Shown: one piece after another, positions 26,128-36,318 of the stretch
Position numbering within the stretch: position 1 is the first letter of the stretch
How the letters are laid out: each line of letters begins with the position of its first letter
DNA from: Gnetum montanum
Lineage: Eukaryota; Streptophyta; Gnetopsida; Gnetales; Gnetaceae
Assembly (NCBI GenBank): GCA_015680685.1
Contig: MNCI01003588.1
Coordinates: 836,884 to 900,883 of the forward strand
Reading direction: 5' to 3'
DNA length: 64,000 nt
Made by a program: the position numbers and the translations under genes
Notes under the pieces: generated by a model
Database searches by the model: none
What the model saw: the letters and a program-made list of their open reading frames with translations, nothing else
What the model was told of the DNA's origin: nothing

Positions 26128-27643
26128 CTTGGGCTAGAAAATGAAAAAAGCTTCAAATCTCTTGCACTTTCCTTGCAACTACACTACTCCTTAGTGAAGA
26201 ATGACAAAACTACATTGAGGATGGATGAGATTAGAGCCCAAATTAATAAGGAAGCCCTAATTCTATGTGTTTCCAATGGGAGATGTGCTAAGAGAATTTC
26301 TTTGGTAAAATTACAATGTGGGAAGTATTCCCATACTTATGCATTGGTAATCCAAGCACCATGCCAGAAAAGCCCACACAACTCATAGTGAACTCTAGGT
26401 TCATAAGAGGAAAGTAGAAGTGACACTGGGTTTTTTGGAAAATTAATGCTTAATGATCATTTTAATTTGGGTTGATGCAACTAGGTGCCTTCCAAATAAA
26501 CAGATTAAAATCCTAATACACTAGGATTTATACCTTCCAACAAAAGCTACACTAAGATTAATTTCTAAATAAGACTTGTAAGGGTTTCCAGGCACCAACC
26601 ATGCCTAAGATTCATCTCTTAGCTACCCATATTCAATCCATTGAATCCAAAAGAACCTCATACCAAAATTGGTAAAAAACTATAATAACCAGAGAGTCCT
26701 AAGCATGAGCAATGACCAAAATTCATATGGGATTAGACATTTTTAGAAAACTACATTAGTCATGCTAAAACTACATTGGCCAGCATAGTTTCCCTAGAGA
26801 TGGAAATAACTAACATTGATTACACTTTCGATTGATACCAAAATAACCACACCAAGCCCCAAACCCTAGCCAGAGCCTTCTAAAATCTACCAAAAGATGT
26901 TAAAAATCATGATTCTTGAGAAACCATGTTGAAGGACCCCTAAACTACACTAGCTAGCATACTTTCCTAAACTTTGGGCATCATGATAATCAATAATACT
27001 TCTAAAAACATTCAAAGTGGAAAACCCTAGCCTTCAGACCTCCCCAAAGCCCTTGGTATCCTTGGAATGAAAAATAATGAAACAAAAACAAGTCAAAACT
27101 CATCTCAACCTTAAAACTATGTTGGGCAAGGCCAAAATTATGTTGGCTAGTGTAGCCTTTTCCATGAAAATTTAAAAATGGACCATTAACTAGTCAAATA
27201 GACCTCCAAGTATGTCAACCTAATCCCAAAACTCTACCAAAGCTTTTAGAAACCACTGAACCTTGAAAATTGAGTCTTAAATGGCCAAAACTAATCACCT
27301 TCCTTAAAAAATGCTAGAATCTTCCAAAACTATGTTGGCTAGTGTAGTCTTGAAAGGGATGACCATATCAAAACTCCAAAGGCCTTCGAAACCAACAATT
27401 TTAAGCTTGAACCCTAACCATGAACCCTATGGCCATGGAAGTTTAGAAACCTAGTTGATTGTGCTTCTAAGTTGCTAAGAAATCAAAATTCCTTCAAAAC
27501 TACATTGGGGAAGATCAAAACTACACTAGATAATGTCATTTTAGTTCCCAATTTTAATAGCCTAACCACACTCTGAATCACCTAAAATTTAACTAGGAAA
27601 GTATGGGGAAACCCAGAACATTGAATCTTGAAACCAAATGCCA

Positions 27644-27757
27644 TCTAACCTTGATTTGAATATGAAAATTTTAATTTTCATTAAAACTATGTTGGCATAC
27701 TCTAACCTTGATTTGAATATGAAAATTTTAATTTTCATTAAAACTATGTTGGCATAC
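27644..27757. repeat. 57-bp perfect tandem duplication
   Basis: Units 27644-27700 and 27701-27757 are identical as far as I can read. Each contains the AAAACTATGTTGG word typical of this block, so the duplication shows recent array-type growth. Confidence 0.9.
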
Positions 27758-28978
27758 TCTAAAACTATGCTAGTCATTATAGGTTTGATGGGGGTGGCCA
27801 TATTGAAGCTTGAATGACCTTTAGAATTGACAATTATGATCCTAAACCCTAGTCATTAATACTAGTCATCTTAGGAACCTAGAAGTTTGATTGATTGACC
27901 ACCAAAACTGATCAAAAGCCAAGGTTTTAGTAAAACTATGTTGGAGTAGACCAAAACTATGCTGGCCAATGTAATTTTGATTCCAAGGATAGTTTTAATA
28001 GCATTATGACACCCCAAATAACCTAAAACTTGATTGATGAAGACTAGAACCCTAAAGCCTAAAACTAGCTATCATTTGATCTTGGTTTAGGAAAACTAGC
28101 CTAAAACTACAATGGAACTAAGGAAAACTATGCTAAGCATTGTACTATTGGAATTTCAAGTTTTACACAACACTTTTAGTGACTCGTCTTGGCTTTCAAG
28201 TGATCATTCCAAAACCCTAACATCCCTGCACTACCCTAGGTGCTTGCTAGAGCAAATCATTCCAAGATTGACACATCATAAATCAAGTTTTAATAAAAAA
28301 AATCATGCTAGATCTAGAGACAACTACGTTGGCCATTGTATTTTTCAACTTTTTGTGGCATTTGGTATCTTTAGGAGGTCAAACCAATGCCAAAGTTGAC
28401 TAATTTTTACTCCCAATCCATTGTGCTATCAAATCAAACCATTAGAATCCTAGAACTAGCCCTAATGAACCTTGGAATTCATATTTTGGTAGAAACTATG
28501 TTGGGGCTTGTGAAAACTATGCTGGCTAGTGTGGTTTTGGTGTGTTCCATTGTAGTTTTCAAAAGGGGCCTAGTTTTTATCTCCAAATAGCCTCAAAATG
28601 ACATTCGTAAGTGTTTAGACTTCCTCATCAACCCCATAGCCCCTCAACATGGCCCACTAATGCCTAAAATTAGAAAAATATGATCCTGATTGATCCATAT
28701 TAACCATGTTTTACCATATGTTCTCCACCTTAACTAGTTTTCCCTTATTTCATTTTTTTTGACTTGGTTCGACCTTGTTGTGCATCATTGACATTCATTG
28801 TCATATCATTTGATGTTATTTGGCTTCATTTTCATCATTTTATCATCATTTGGCCTTGTTCCACTAAATGTTTCTATCATTTGGTACCATTTGGACCATA
28901 GTTTCCTTGGGTTGACATTAGAGGATGTCATTTGACATTAGGTTGGCCTTGTTTGACCTTGCTCAATATCATTTGATG

Positions 28979-28983
28979 GGACC
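28979..28983. other. Target-site duplication of element D, left copy (GGACC)
   Basis: GGACC directly precedes the TG of the left D LTR and is repeated at 51396-51400 directly after the CA of the right LTR. Confidence 0.95.
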
Positions 28984-30386
28984 TGTAACGATGGAAAATG
29001 TTGTTTGCTAGAAATACCGAACGAAAGTCCATGTACACAGTTCTAACCTTGGATCCGTGCGAGGGTCATGCTGGAGAAGAAACGAATCCAAGGTGCCCTG
29101 AACGATCTTGTCGATTAGACAGGGACTTAATTAGTAAAGTTTTTATAATAATTTGATGGAAAAATGACAATTCTTTATGAGGAGATGTAATATTGTTAAT
29201 CCCAAAAAACAATTGAAAATGATGTAAACGATTTAAAGCGATTGCCAAATCTGTATAAATAGGACGCAAGGAATTAGATTTATAGAGAGTACAACCACAA
29301 GATCTGGGATTTAATTTATGAACATAATATGTTGAATACAATGATTACAGGCAGACTTCGGTTTGGACGAAGCACATACCAGTAGCAAGAAAGTTATCTA
29401 AAGATGAAACAAGCAAGGGTTAATCTACCTTGTTCTAGCCAATCTGGGCACAAGGAAGTCAGACCTGGGGGAGAATATCTATTAATTGACTGTTTCTGAT
29501 CAAGGGTTCTTGCCAATCACCTCCGATGTTCTCACGATCGCTGATCCTCTTCTTGCTCTCTTGCCAACCTTGAAAGAGAAATTTTTGTCAACCCTTTGAT
29601 CTTTGTCAATTGGAGCATTTATAAGGTTAGGGTTAGGAGGAAAACACGGTTTAGATGACGCATGTCCTGAACTTATAAGATGCCATTGACCTGATGTGTT
29701 ATTATTGAAGCTTGTGGTGCTATGCTGCGTAGCGCATCATAAACCACTCGTGTTTGGGCTTTGGCAACAAACTGTCCTTTGATTACGCTGCAATACGCTA
29801 GAGAGCGTATTGTGACATATGAACTACTGGTGTTTGAATTGTGCTGTCATTACTTGCATTATGCTGCATTATGCTAAATTACACATCATAGTGTAATTTA
29901 GCATAAAATAGCGAAACTACAAAAGTTGAAGTATTTTTTTTGTGCTTCCTCTATTTCTGATCAATCCTTTTTTGGGGGTTTATTACACCACACTACGTAA
30001 CGTAGCGTAATAGGCCCCTTAACCAAGAAAGAAAACCCGCTGAAATGTGCAGCATGCTGCAAATCGTCACTTAAGCCATGAGATTTTTGCTATGTCATCA
30101 GAGTCTTGAATGTTTTTCATCTTTGATGTTGTGGTGGACTGTCTTTGATATTACACTGCATAACGTGGTGTTACGCTATGTTGAATAATGCAGTGTAGTA
30201 TGCTAAATGTTGAGATTTTTGAAACATAGAAAACTCATAAAGTCGAAGGCTTGCCACCGTGCACCCATCATTTTTTCTCTGTCTTCTGAAATTCATTTGT
30301 ACTATGCTACGCCTTGTCGCGAATCCTTGCCTAAGTCACTAGAGTTTGCCAAACCATCGAGGCCTCGAAATTTTTATGGTGTTTCA
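28984..30386 (-). repeat. Element D: 3' LTR
   Basis: On the plus strand it reads TGTAACGATGG...GGTGTTTCA; on the coding strand it begins TGAAACACCAT, similar to the LTR starts of B and C. It aligns end to end with 49999-51395. The first ~130 bases of the pair differ at roughly one base in seven to ten, mainly transitions, so insertion is old. A coding-strand TATA (TTATAAATG, 29617-29625) lies mid-LTR. Several words around TACGCTGC and GCGTAAT recur in the U3 half. Confidence 0.95.
29617..29625 (-). promoter_or_regulatory. TATA-like box in D 3' LTR
   Basis: TTATAAATG on the coding strand, conserved at 50635-50643 in the other LTR. It would place transcription start near 29.59 kb, leaving a U3 of about 0.77 kb. 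Confidence 0.5.
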
Positions 30387-30403
30387 ATGGCCCCACTTTG
30401 TTG
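30387..30403 (-). other. Element D: polypurine tract
   Basis: On the coding strand CAACAAAGTGGGGCCAT abuts the 3' LTR. C has CAACAAACAGAGGCCAA and the LTR at 60719 has CAACAAAGAGGGGCCAA at the same place, so the tract is a family feature. Confidence 0.8.
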
Positions 30404-31589
30404 ACATTTAGAGGGCTTGCCTGAAAGACGTTGAAAAAGAATACGAAACACCAGAGAGGTAAAGGAACCAACAGTGTCCATCGGAGATTGCTCAAATGTC
30501 GCTCTGTCAAAACTTGGAAGTGCAAAGGTAGGGTAGGGAAGAAAGCATAGAAGGGATTTTACAGATGTGAGGGAAGAGGGGTTCCGGGAAGACTCAAGCA
30601 CGTGAACATGAAAATTTTGGGAACAAGTCATAGCGTCGTTCTGCGAATGTATTTGTGAGAGGTTATGCCTTCATACTATATATGAAGGGCTTGCGTGGAT
30701 GAGTTGTGTTATGCTCATGTGGCCTGGATGAGTTGTTTTAAATCAATTTTGCCAAGCTTTACCCCCTTTTTTTTAACTACATTCCACTAGGTGAGTTGCG
30801 TTACACCAGTTCGTGGACACGATGATGTGAAAGAGTTTGCTTGAATGTTCACACTCTATGCAGGCAAAGAAGAGGTTAAAGGCAGTTGTGAGGACAAGGG
30901 AATGGGAAGCGAAGTAACGTATCTGATGGGAGGAGAGGTAGGGTTTGCACCCCCTGAGTAGCCAGAGTAGTCCAAGAAACTGCTTCAGGACATCACGACA
31001 CCTCACCTTCTAATGAATGCACTCTCGATCAACGCTATCATAGCAAGTAACCTGAAAAACATAATAGAGAGCAGAGCGCAGAAGCAATCGTCCTAATCGC
31101 TAAGGAGGGAGGCTATTGAAACAAGCACCATCCAAAGTGAAAAGGAGAGCGTAGACCATGAAACAAGGACCGTAACAAGGAGCAAGGGTCCCAATGTTGA
31201 TGCCGTGGTTCATGAAACCACCATCGATAGCCAGATTCACATTGCTCAAATGATTGGGCAAAGAACAAGTCAGATGAATCTGCTAGGCTAGAGTTTGGTG
31301 ACGACGATGGATGGAGGCCGCTGAGACTACGGATGACCATAGTTTCTTTGGGGCCCCAAGCGACAAAGTTGATCCCAGGAGCTGCAACTACAGAGTAGCT
31401 ATCGTAGCAACATCTCTGAGGGATCAGTAGTATGCCTTTCGGCATGTCTAAGGAATTAGTAGGATGCAGGTGGGGCAATGGCGTTGCATTTGTCCCAACA
31501 CCTTACCCGTTCCATCTGGTAGGGATGCTATGCAAGAATGACCACGCTCACTTGCTTCATGGATTGCTTGAAGGATTCTAGTTTTGAGT
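30404..31589 (-). other. Element D: 3' untranslated region, distal part
   Basis: Between the tandem array and the polypurine tract no known domain is readable. A 121-codon open frame at 31113-31478 (minus) is Ser/Pro/His-rich and matches nothing I know. It is more GC-rich than C, consistent with being spacer. I make no functional call. Confidence 0.5.
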
Positions 31590-31960
31590 CCTGGTTGACT
31601 ATTGTTACTGGTTTTAAGCCTCAGTAGGCCATGGTCCCAGTTTAACATTTGGGCAAACTGGAACCTACTAGTTTTATGTCGTAGCAGATGGTGGAAGAGC
31701 TAGTTTATGGTCCCAGCAAACTATGTTGTGGGTGTCAGTTTTATGTCGTGACCCAGGGACAAGTCTATGCTGGTTTAGCATCTCAGTAGATGTATGCTTA
31801 CCTTGCCAGTTTCACGTCATGGCGGACGGTCGGAAACTTTGCCAGTTTAGCGTCTTGGCAGACACGTGCAAGAAGTGCCAGTTTTACGTCATAGTAGATG
31901 TGTACAACTTTGCCAGTTTTACATCGTAGCGGACGTTTATTACCTTGCATTTGAGCCGAG
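31590..31960 (-). repeat. Tandem array in D 3' UTR (about 45-bp units)
   Basis: Immediately after the pol stop, about eight degenerate units contain the coding-strand word GACGTAAAACTGGCA (plus strand TGCCAGTTTTACGTC), with spacers carrying TCTGCYAYG. Tat elements are known for variable tandem repeats in this 3' region. Confidence 0.8.
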
Positions 31961-31967
31961 TTGATGT

Positions 31968-34900
31968 TTAGGTGTAATACCATTTCAAGTACAGATTATT
32001 CACTAGGTTTGAGTGCTCGTTGCCGTCGATATCCGCTAACTTGAATGCTTTGTTGTCGTATGTGCCGATGACCAGGAAAGGGCCTTCCTAGTTTGTAGAG
32101 AACTTACCTACTAGTTCACAAATGGCCTTGAGAACTAAGTCTCCTTTCTCAATCGATCGTTGATGCAGGTTATGTCGATGATTCTGTCTCTGTTTATCCT
32201 AATATCTTTTGATGATGTCGAGCGTCTGGATGCATTTCTCCTCCACTAAGTCTAAATCCACAATTCTAGACTCATTGTGTTGAGTCTCATTTATAACTGT
32301 GGATAGGACCATCCGCAATGAGGAAACCTGTAATTCCAAGGGTAGCACTGCTTCGAACCCATAGACTAGGCTGTAGGGCGTCCTGTCTATAGCTGTTTTG
32401 CACGTCGTACAATACGCCCATAGCACGTAGAGGATTTTTTCATACAATCATTTTTTGTTATTGCTGAGAATATTCTTAAGTAGATTGATAATCACCTTGT
32501 TTGTCACTTCCACTTGACCATTTGCTTGCGGGTAATAAGGTGAAGAAAACGATTGCTTGATACCAAGATTATCGCAAAAATATTTGGTTTCTGTGCTACT
32601 AAATTGTGGCCTGTTGTTAGTCACAATAGTCATAGGGAGCCCAAATCTAGTTACAATATTGTCTAAGATGAAATGGCAAACCTGTTGAGATCTAATCTTC
32701 CATAGGGGGATAGCCTCAACCCACTTTGTAAAATACTTAGTGGCGGTGATAATGAAGCTATGTCCTACGGAAGATTTAGGCACGATGGAACCTATGATAT
32801 CTAGTCCCCATCGTTGGAATGGCCAAGTAATCTGAGTAGTGTGTAACTCGGTTGGTAACACGTGTATTAGGTTTGCATAACGCTGGCATGTATCACATGT
32901 CTTAACTTTGGTAAGGTAGTCTCTTTCCATGTACGGTCAATAATACCCTAAGTGTATGATTTTAGCGACCATGGCTCGCGTGGCTACGTGTCCTCCACAC
33001 AGCCCCTCGTGGACTTTGCTAACTATTTGTTGTGCTTGATCATTATTAACGCAGGTGAGCAATACTTCATCAAAAGAACGTCTATAGAGAGTATTGTCTC
33101 CAATGATGATGTATTGCCTGGCATGCTTGCGCATTGCGTCCTTTTGTGCATGCGTTAGCTCGTGTGGTGATTTGCCTTACAAAAGGTCAGTCTTAATGTT
33201 GTCATACCATTCTGGTGTTTCCCCTGCATTTAATGAAGAAATCTGTGCTGCTTGAATGATAGGATCTATACATTCCATCATCAAAGTGGGCCAAGTGGCA
33301 AACAAGCGTGGTGACACGTTCAATGCCAGTGTGGCCAATGCATCGACCACAACATTTTCATTATGTGGCACGTGTTGGGCATCGACTGTCACAAATTATT
33401 TTAGGAGATCTTTAGCCATATTGTAGTAAGGCTGTAGATGCATAGCTTTGTAGGTTTAGACTCCTATGATTTGATTGATGACGAGCATCGAATTGCCTCA
33501 AATTGCCAGGTGTTGAACGTTGACTTCTCTGGCTGTCAATAATTCTCTGAGGAGTCCCTCATACTCTTCCACATTGTTCATACAAGGGAAGGTCAGGCAG
33601 TAAGCCAATGGATGCACATCCTCAGGGGCATGCGTAATAATAGCGGCAACACTGCCACCTCTAGTAGTTGAAGCTCCATCGAAGTATAAAGTCGCTTCGA
33701 GGCCTGTTGATGCAGGGCTTAAACTATGTACATGCTCATCTGGGAATTCTGGGTCTATTGTAACCTGATCTTTAATAGGTGATATCGCTAGCTGGTCAAC
33801 TATAGCCTAACCTTTGGTGGACGATTAGCTGACGTAATGTAAATCAAATTCGGCTGTGATAGCCTTTCAACAAGCTATCCTACTACTCTCATATAAGTTG
33901 TTTGAGATAGCCCGCAAAACGTTTCTTTTACAAATTATGTTGACCTAACTATGGAAAAGATAATGCCTACATTTTTTAACTGCAAAAACTAATGCCAAAT
34001 AGTTATGCTCAACTTCATTGTACCTTGTTTCGTATGCAAATAGAGCATGACTAAGGTAATAGATAGGGGCTTTTGATCCATCATTCGTTTTTTGGCAAAG
34101 TAACGTAGCTATAGACACATATGAGTTAGCTAGATAAATGTAAAAAGGCTGATCCCTTTGTGGTGAAAAAATTGTTGGTAAACGTTGCAGCTCCCTTTTT
34201 AAGTCATCAAATGCATGCTGGCAGTCATCGGTACATTCGAAATTAACACCCTTCTTAAGAAGGTGTTGCATAGGATGTAATTTGTCTGTTAACTTTGAAA
34301 TGAATTGCCTAATGAACTGTAGTTTACCTTGCAACCCATGTAGTTCTTTGAGGTTTGTAGGTGGCGTTAAATTGAAGATGGCTTTAACCTTGTCGGGGTC
34401 GACTTGGATGCCAGTCTTTGATACCACAAACCCTAACATGCATCCGGTTTTGACTTTGAATACACATTTCTTTAGGTTGAGCCGTAAGTCATGCTTAAGA
34501 CATCATTTAAGGACTAACTCCAGGTCTTCTGAATGATCTTCAGACTTTATAGACTTGACAGCTATGTCATCTACGTATTTGTTCAATCTCCCTAAAAGGT
34601 AGTCACTAAAGATGTATGTCATGGCTCGTTGATACGTTGCCCCAGCATTTTTTAGCCCAAAAGGCATCATAGTATAGTAGAAGGTCCCCCAGGGCGTCAT
34701 GAATGTTGTGGTCAATTGATGCTCTGGGTTAATACGAATTTGATTATAACCTGAGAAACCATCCATAAAGGATAGAAGTGCGTGACCAGCTATTGTGTCA
34801 ATCAGTTGGTCGATACTCAGTAACAGAAAATTATCCTTAATCATGGCCTTGTTCAGATCCCAAAAGTCTATGTAGATGCGTATGCCTCCCATTTTCTTAG

Positions 34901-35744
34901 TAATAACTACGATGTTGGACACCCAGTCTAAGTAATCAATTGCACGAATGAAACCAACTTGATATAGCTTGGTGATTTCGTTACGCAATGCTGGCGTGAT
35001 TTCTGTCTTGATCTTTCATGCCTTCTATCTAATTGCTTTGATGCGTGGGTCTAAAATTATGTTATGNTGATAGAAGTGCGTGACCAGCTATTGTGTCAAT
35101 CAGTTGGTCGATACTNAAATATAGTAGCGTTATTTTAGAGCACTTGCGTTATGCCACTCTGTGTTTGTTGGTTTAAGAGGGAACTAACCCTAAGAGTTTT
35201 ATTTTTTCCTTTGTGCATAACCACANAAGTAATCAATTGCACGAATGAAACCAACTTGATATAGCTTGGTGATTTCGTTACGCAATGCTGGCGTGATTTC
35301 TGTCTTGATCTTTCATGCCTTCTGTCTAATTGCTTTGATGCGTGGGTCTAAAATTATGTTATGTTGTATTAATCTCAGGTCTAATCCCAGCATGTCTTCA
35401 TATGACCATGCAAATATAGTAGCGTTATTTTAGAGCACTTGCGTTATGCCACTCTGTGTTTGTTGGTTTAAGAGGGAACTAACCCTAAGAGTTTTATTTT
35501 TTCCTTTGTGCATAACCACAAGGACCTCGTCGAGAGGGTCCTCGGTCACATCACCAGCCTCCAGGTCTAGAGTTCGGGCCAGATGTTCTGGCCAATCTGG
35601 GGATATTTCTGATGTTGCTATGGTTGCGTCACAAGGGGAAGGGTCTATTTCTATCAGTGTGTAGTTAAAATGTCTAATGGTCTTCCCGTATGGGCCTGTT
35701 AAGGCTAATGGTGTAGATAAAGCTGCATCCATTTGTGAATCACC
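31968..35744 (-). pseudogene. Element D: second pol exon (RT, two RNase H domains, integrase)
   Basis: This is the replication and integration enzyme part of Pol. Read right to left, the exon starts at 35744 after TTTTTGCAG with G-D-S-Q-M-D-A-A-L-S. F-A-W-S-Y-E-D-M leads into reverse transcriptase (34988-34503: F-M-D-G-F-S-G-Y-N-Q-I, then Y-V-D-D intact). RNase H follows at about 34150-33945. A second RNase H-like domain (L-Y-F-D-G-A-S-T) is at about 33690-33400. The integrase zinc region is at 33134-32880 (H-E-G-L-C-G-G-H, C-D-T-C) and the core at 32930-32450. The first catalytic Asp is in G-L-D-I-I-G; the second is Asn (V-T-N-N); the Glu is in Q-V-E-V-T-N. The C-terminal E-G-P-F block ends at the stop 31968. 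Breaks include TGA for Trp at about 32935. The 297-bp block at 35067-35363 probably does not belong. Confidence 0.9.
35067..35363. other. Probable assembly error: three copied fragments joined by Ns
   Basis: N at 35067, 35116 and 35226 separate three pieces that copy nearby sequence: 35069-35115 repeats 34771-34817, 35117-35225 repeats 35412-35520, and 35227-35363 repeats 34930-35066 (one mismatch seen). Skipping the block joins 35066 to 35364 and restores continuous RT-upstream coding sequence. Confidence 0.85.
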
Positions 35745-35763
35745 CTGCAAAAATGCCAAAAAC

Positions 35764-36318
35764 GAAAGTCGCTACATTGTTTTTCTGCTAATCTATTGAA
35801 CAATAAGAGTTTGTTTTTTTTTTGTGTCAAGGTTGCATATTAAAAAAAAAAAGCTTCCAGTTTAAGGTCTTAGTGGACCGTTACGAGTGCGCAATTTGTA
35901 AAACAATGACGAACTAGGCTTCCTAGATGCTAGCATATGAAATAAGATGCAAGATGCCACGTGGCATTTCTAGCATGTCATGAAATTTGAATTTCTGTAC
36001 AAACCGTAGTTAATGCGGCTGGATTATGAGATGATAAATGTATTAGTTTAGGGTTATTTTAGACCACGATCTACATGATATCTACAAAATTAATGCCCTG
36101 ATCTTCGCATTTCATGTCATACTGACACCGGCGTTTTGGGAAAGTTCCGCATCGATCGGGCAGAAAGAAAAGTTAGTTTCAAGCATATTGTTTATAAACC
36201 AGTGGTTCATACTCAAAACAAGTTACTGAGATTGCGACTTTGGATATGGCTATAGTAGAAAAAGAGCAAAAGTAAGGTGTAAACAGAGGATTTTACGAAA
36301 ACTCATTCAATTACAACT
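35764..36318 (+). promoter_or_regulatory. Region upstream of D antisense gene with TATA-like box
   Basis: TTTATAAACC at 36191-36200 lies about 125 bp before the antisense gene's ATG at 36319, a plausible plant core promoter distance. The region sits between the pol splice acceptor and the antisense start, so the two genes would be transcribed convergently through each other. No other element is recognised. Confidence 0.4.

Larger units (their letters stand above)
20036..28983 (+). other. Element C: giant intron between protease and RT (left part)
   Basis: This is the stretch between the protease exon end and the point where D inserted. The intron continues at 51401 and reaches the RT exon near 51963, giving about 9.5 kb without D. 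It contains the antisense gene (20853-26127) and a repeat-rich block (26128-28983). The alternative is an untranscribed spacer between two separate ORFs. An intron is preferred because Ogre elements have one at this boundary and D's junctions are in phase. Confidence 0.6.
26128..28983. repeat. Degenerate repeat block upstream of C aORF
   Basis: No gene is seen. Paired words near AAAACTATGTTGG and AAAACTATGCTGGCCAGTG recur about every 150-350 bp (about 26760, 27112, 27333, 27505, 27688, 27937, 28123, 28493). Each pair sits among unrelated-looking text containing 'CCTAAAACC'-type words, suggesting a decayed tandem array with ~0.2 kb units. From 28750 on, short words around TCATTTGGCC repeat; these continue across the D insertion at 51401-51780. 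This block lies upstream of the antisense gene start and within the sense intron. Confidence 0.6.

Noticed and set aside
30404-31500. Additional sense ORF in D 3' region (31113-31478 minus)
   Set aside because: No counterpart in C's 3' UTR, no recognisable motif and low-complexity composition; not supported as a gene.
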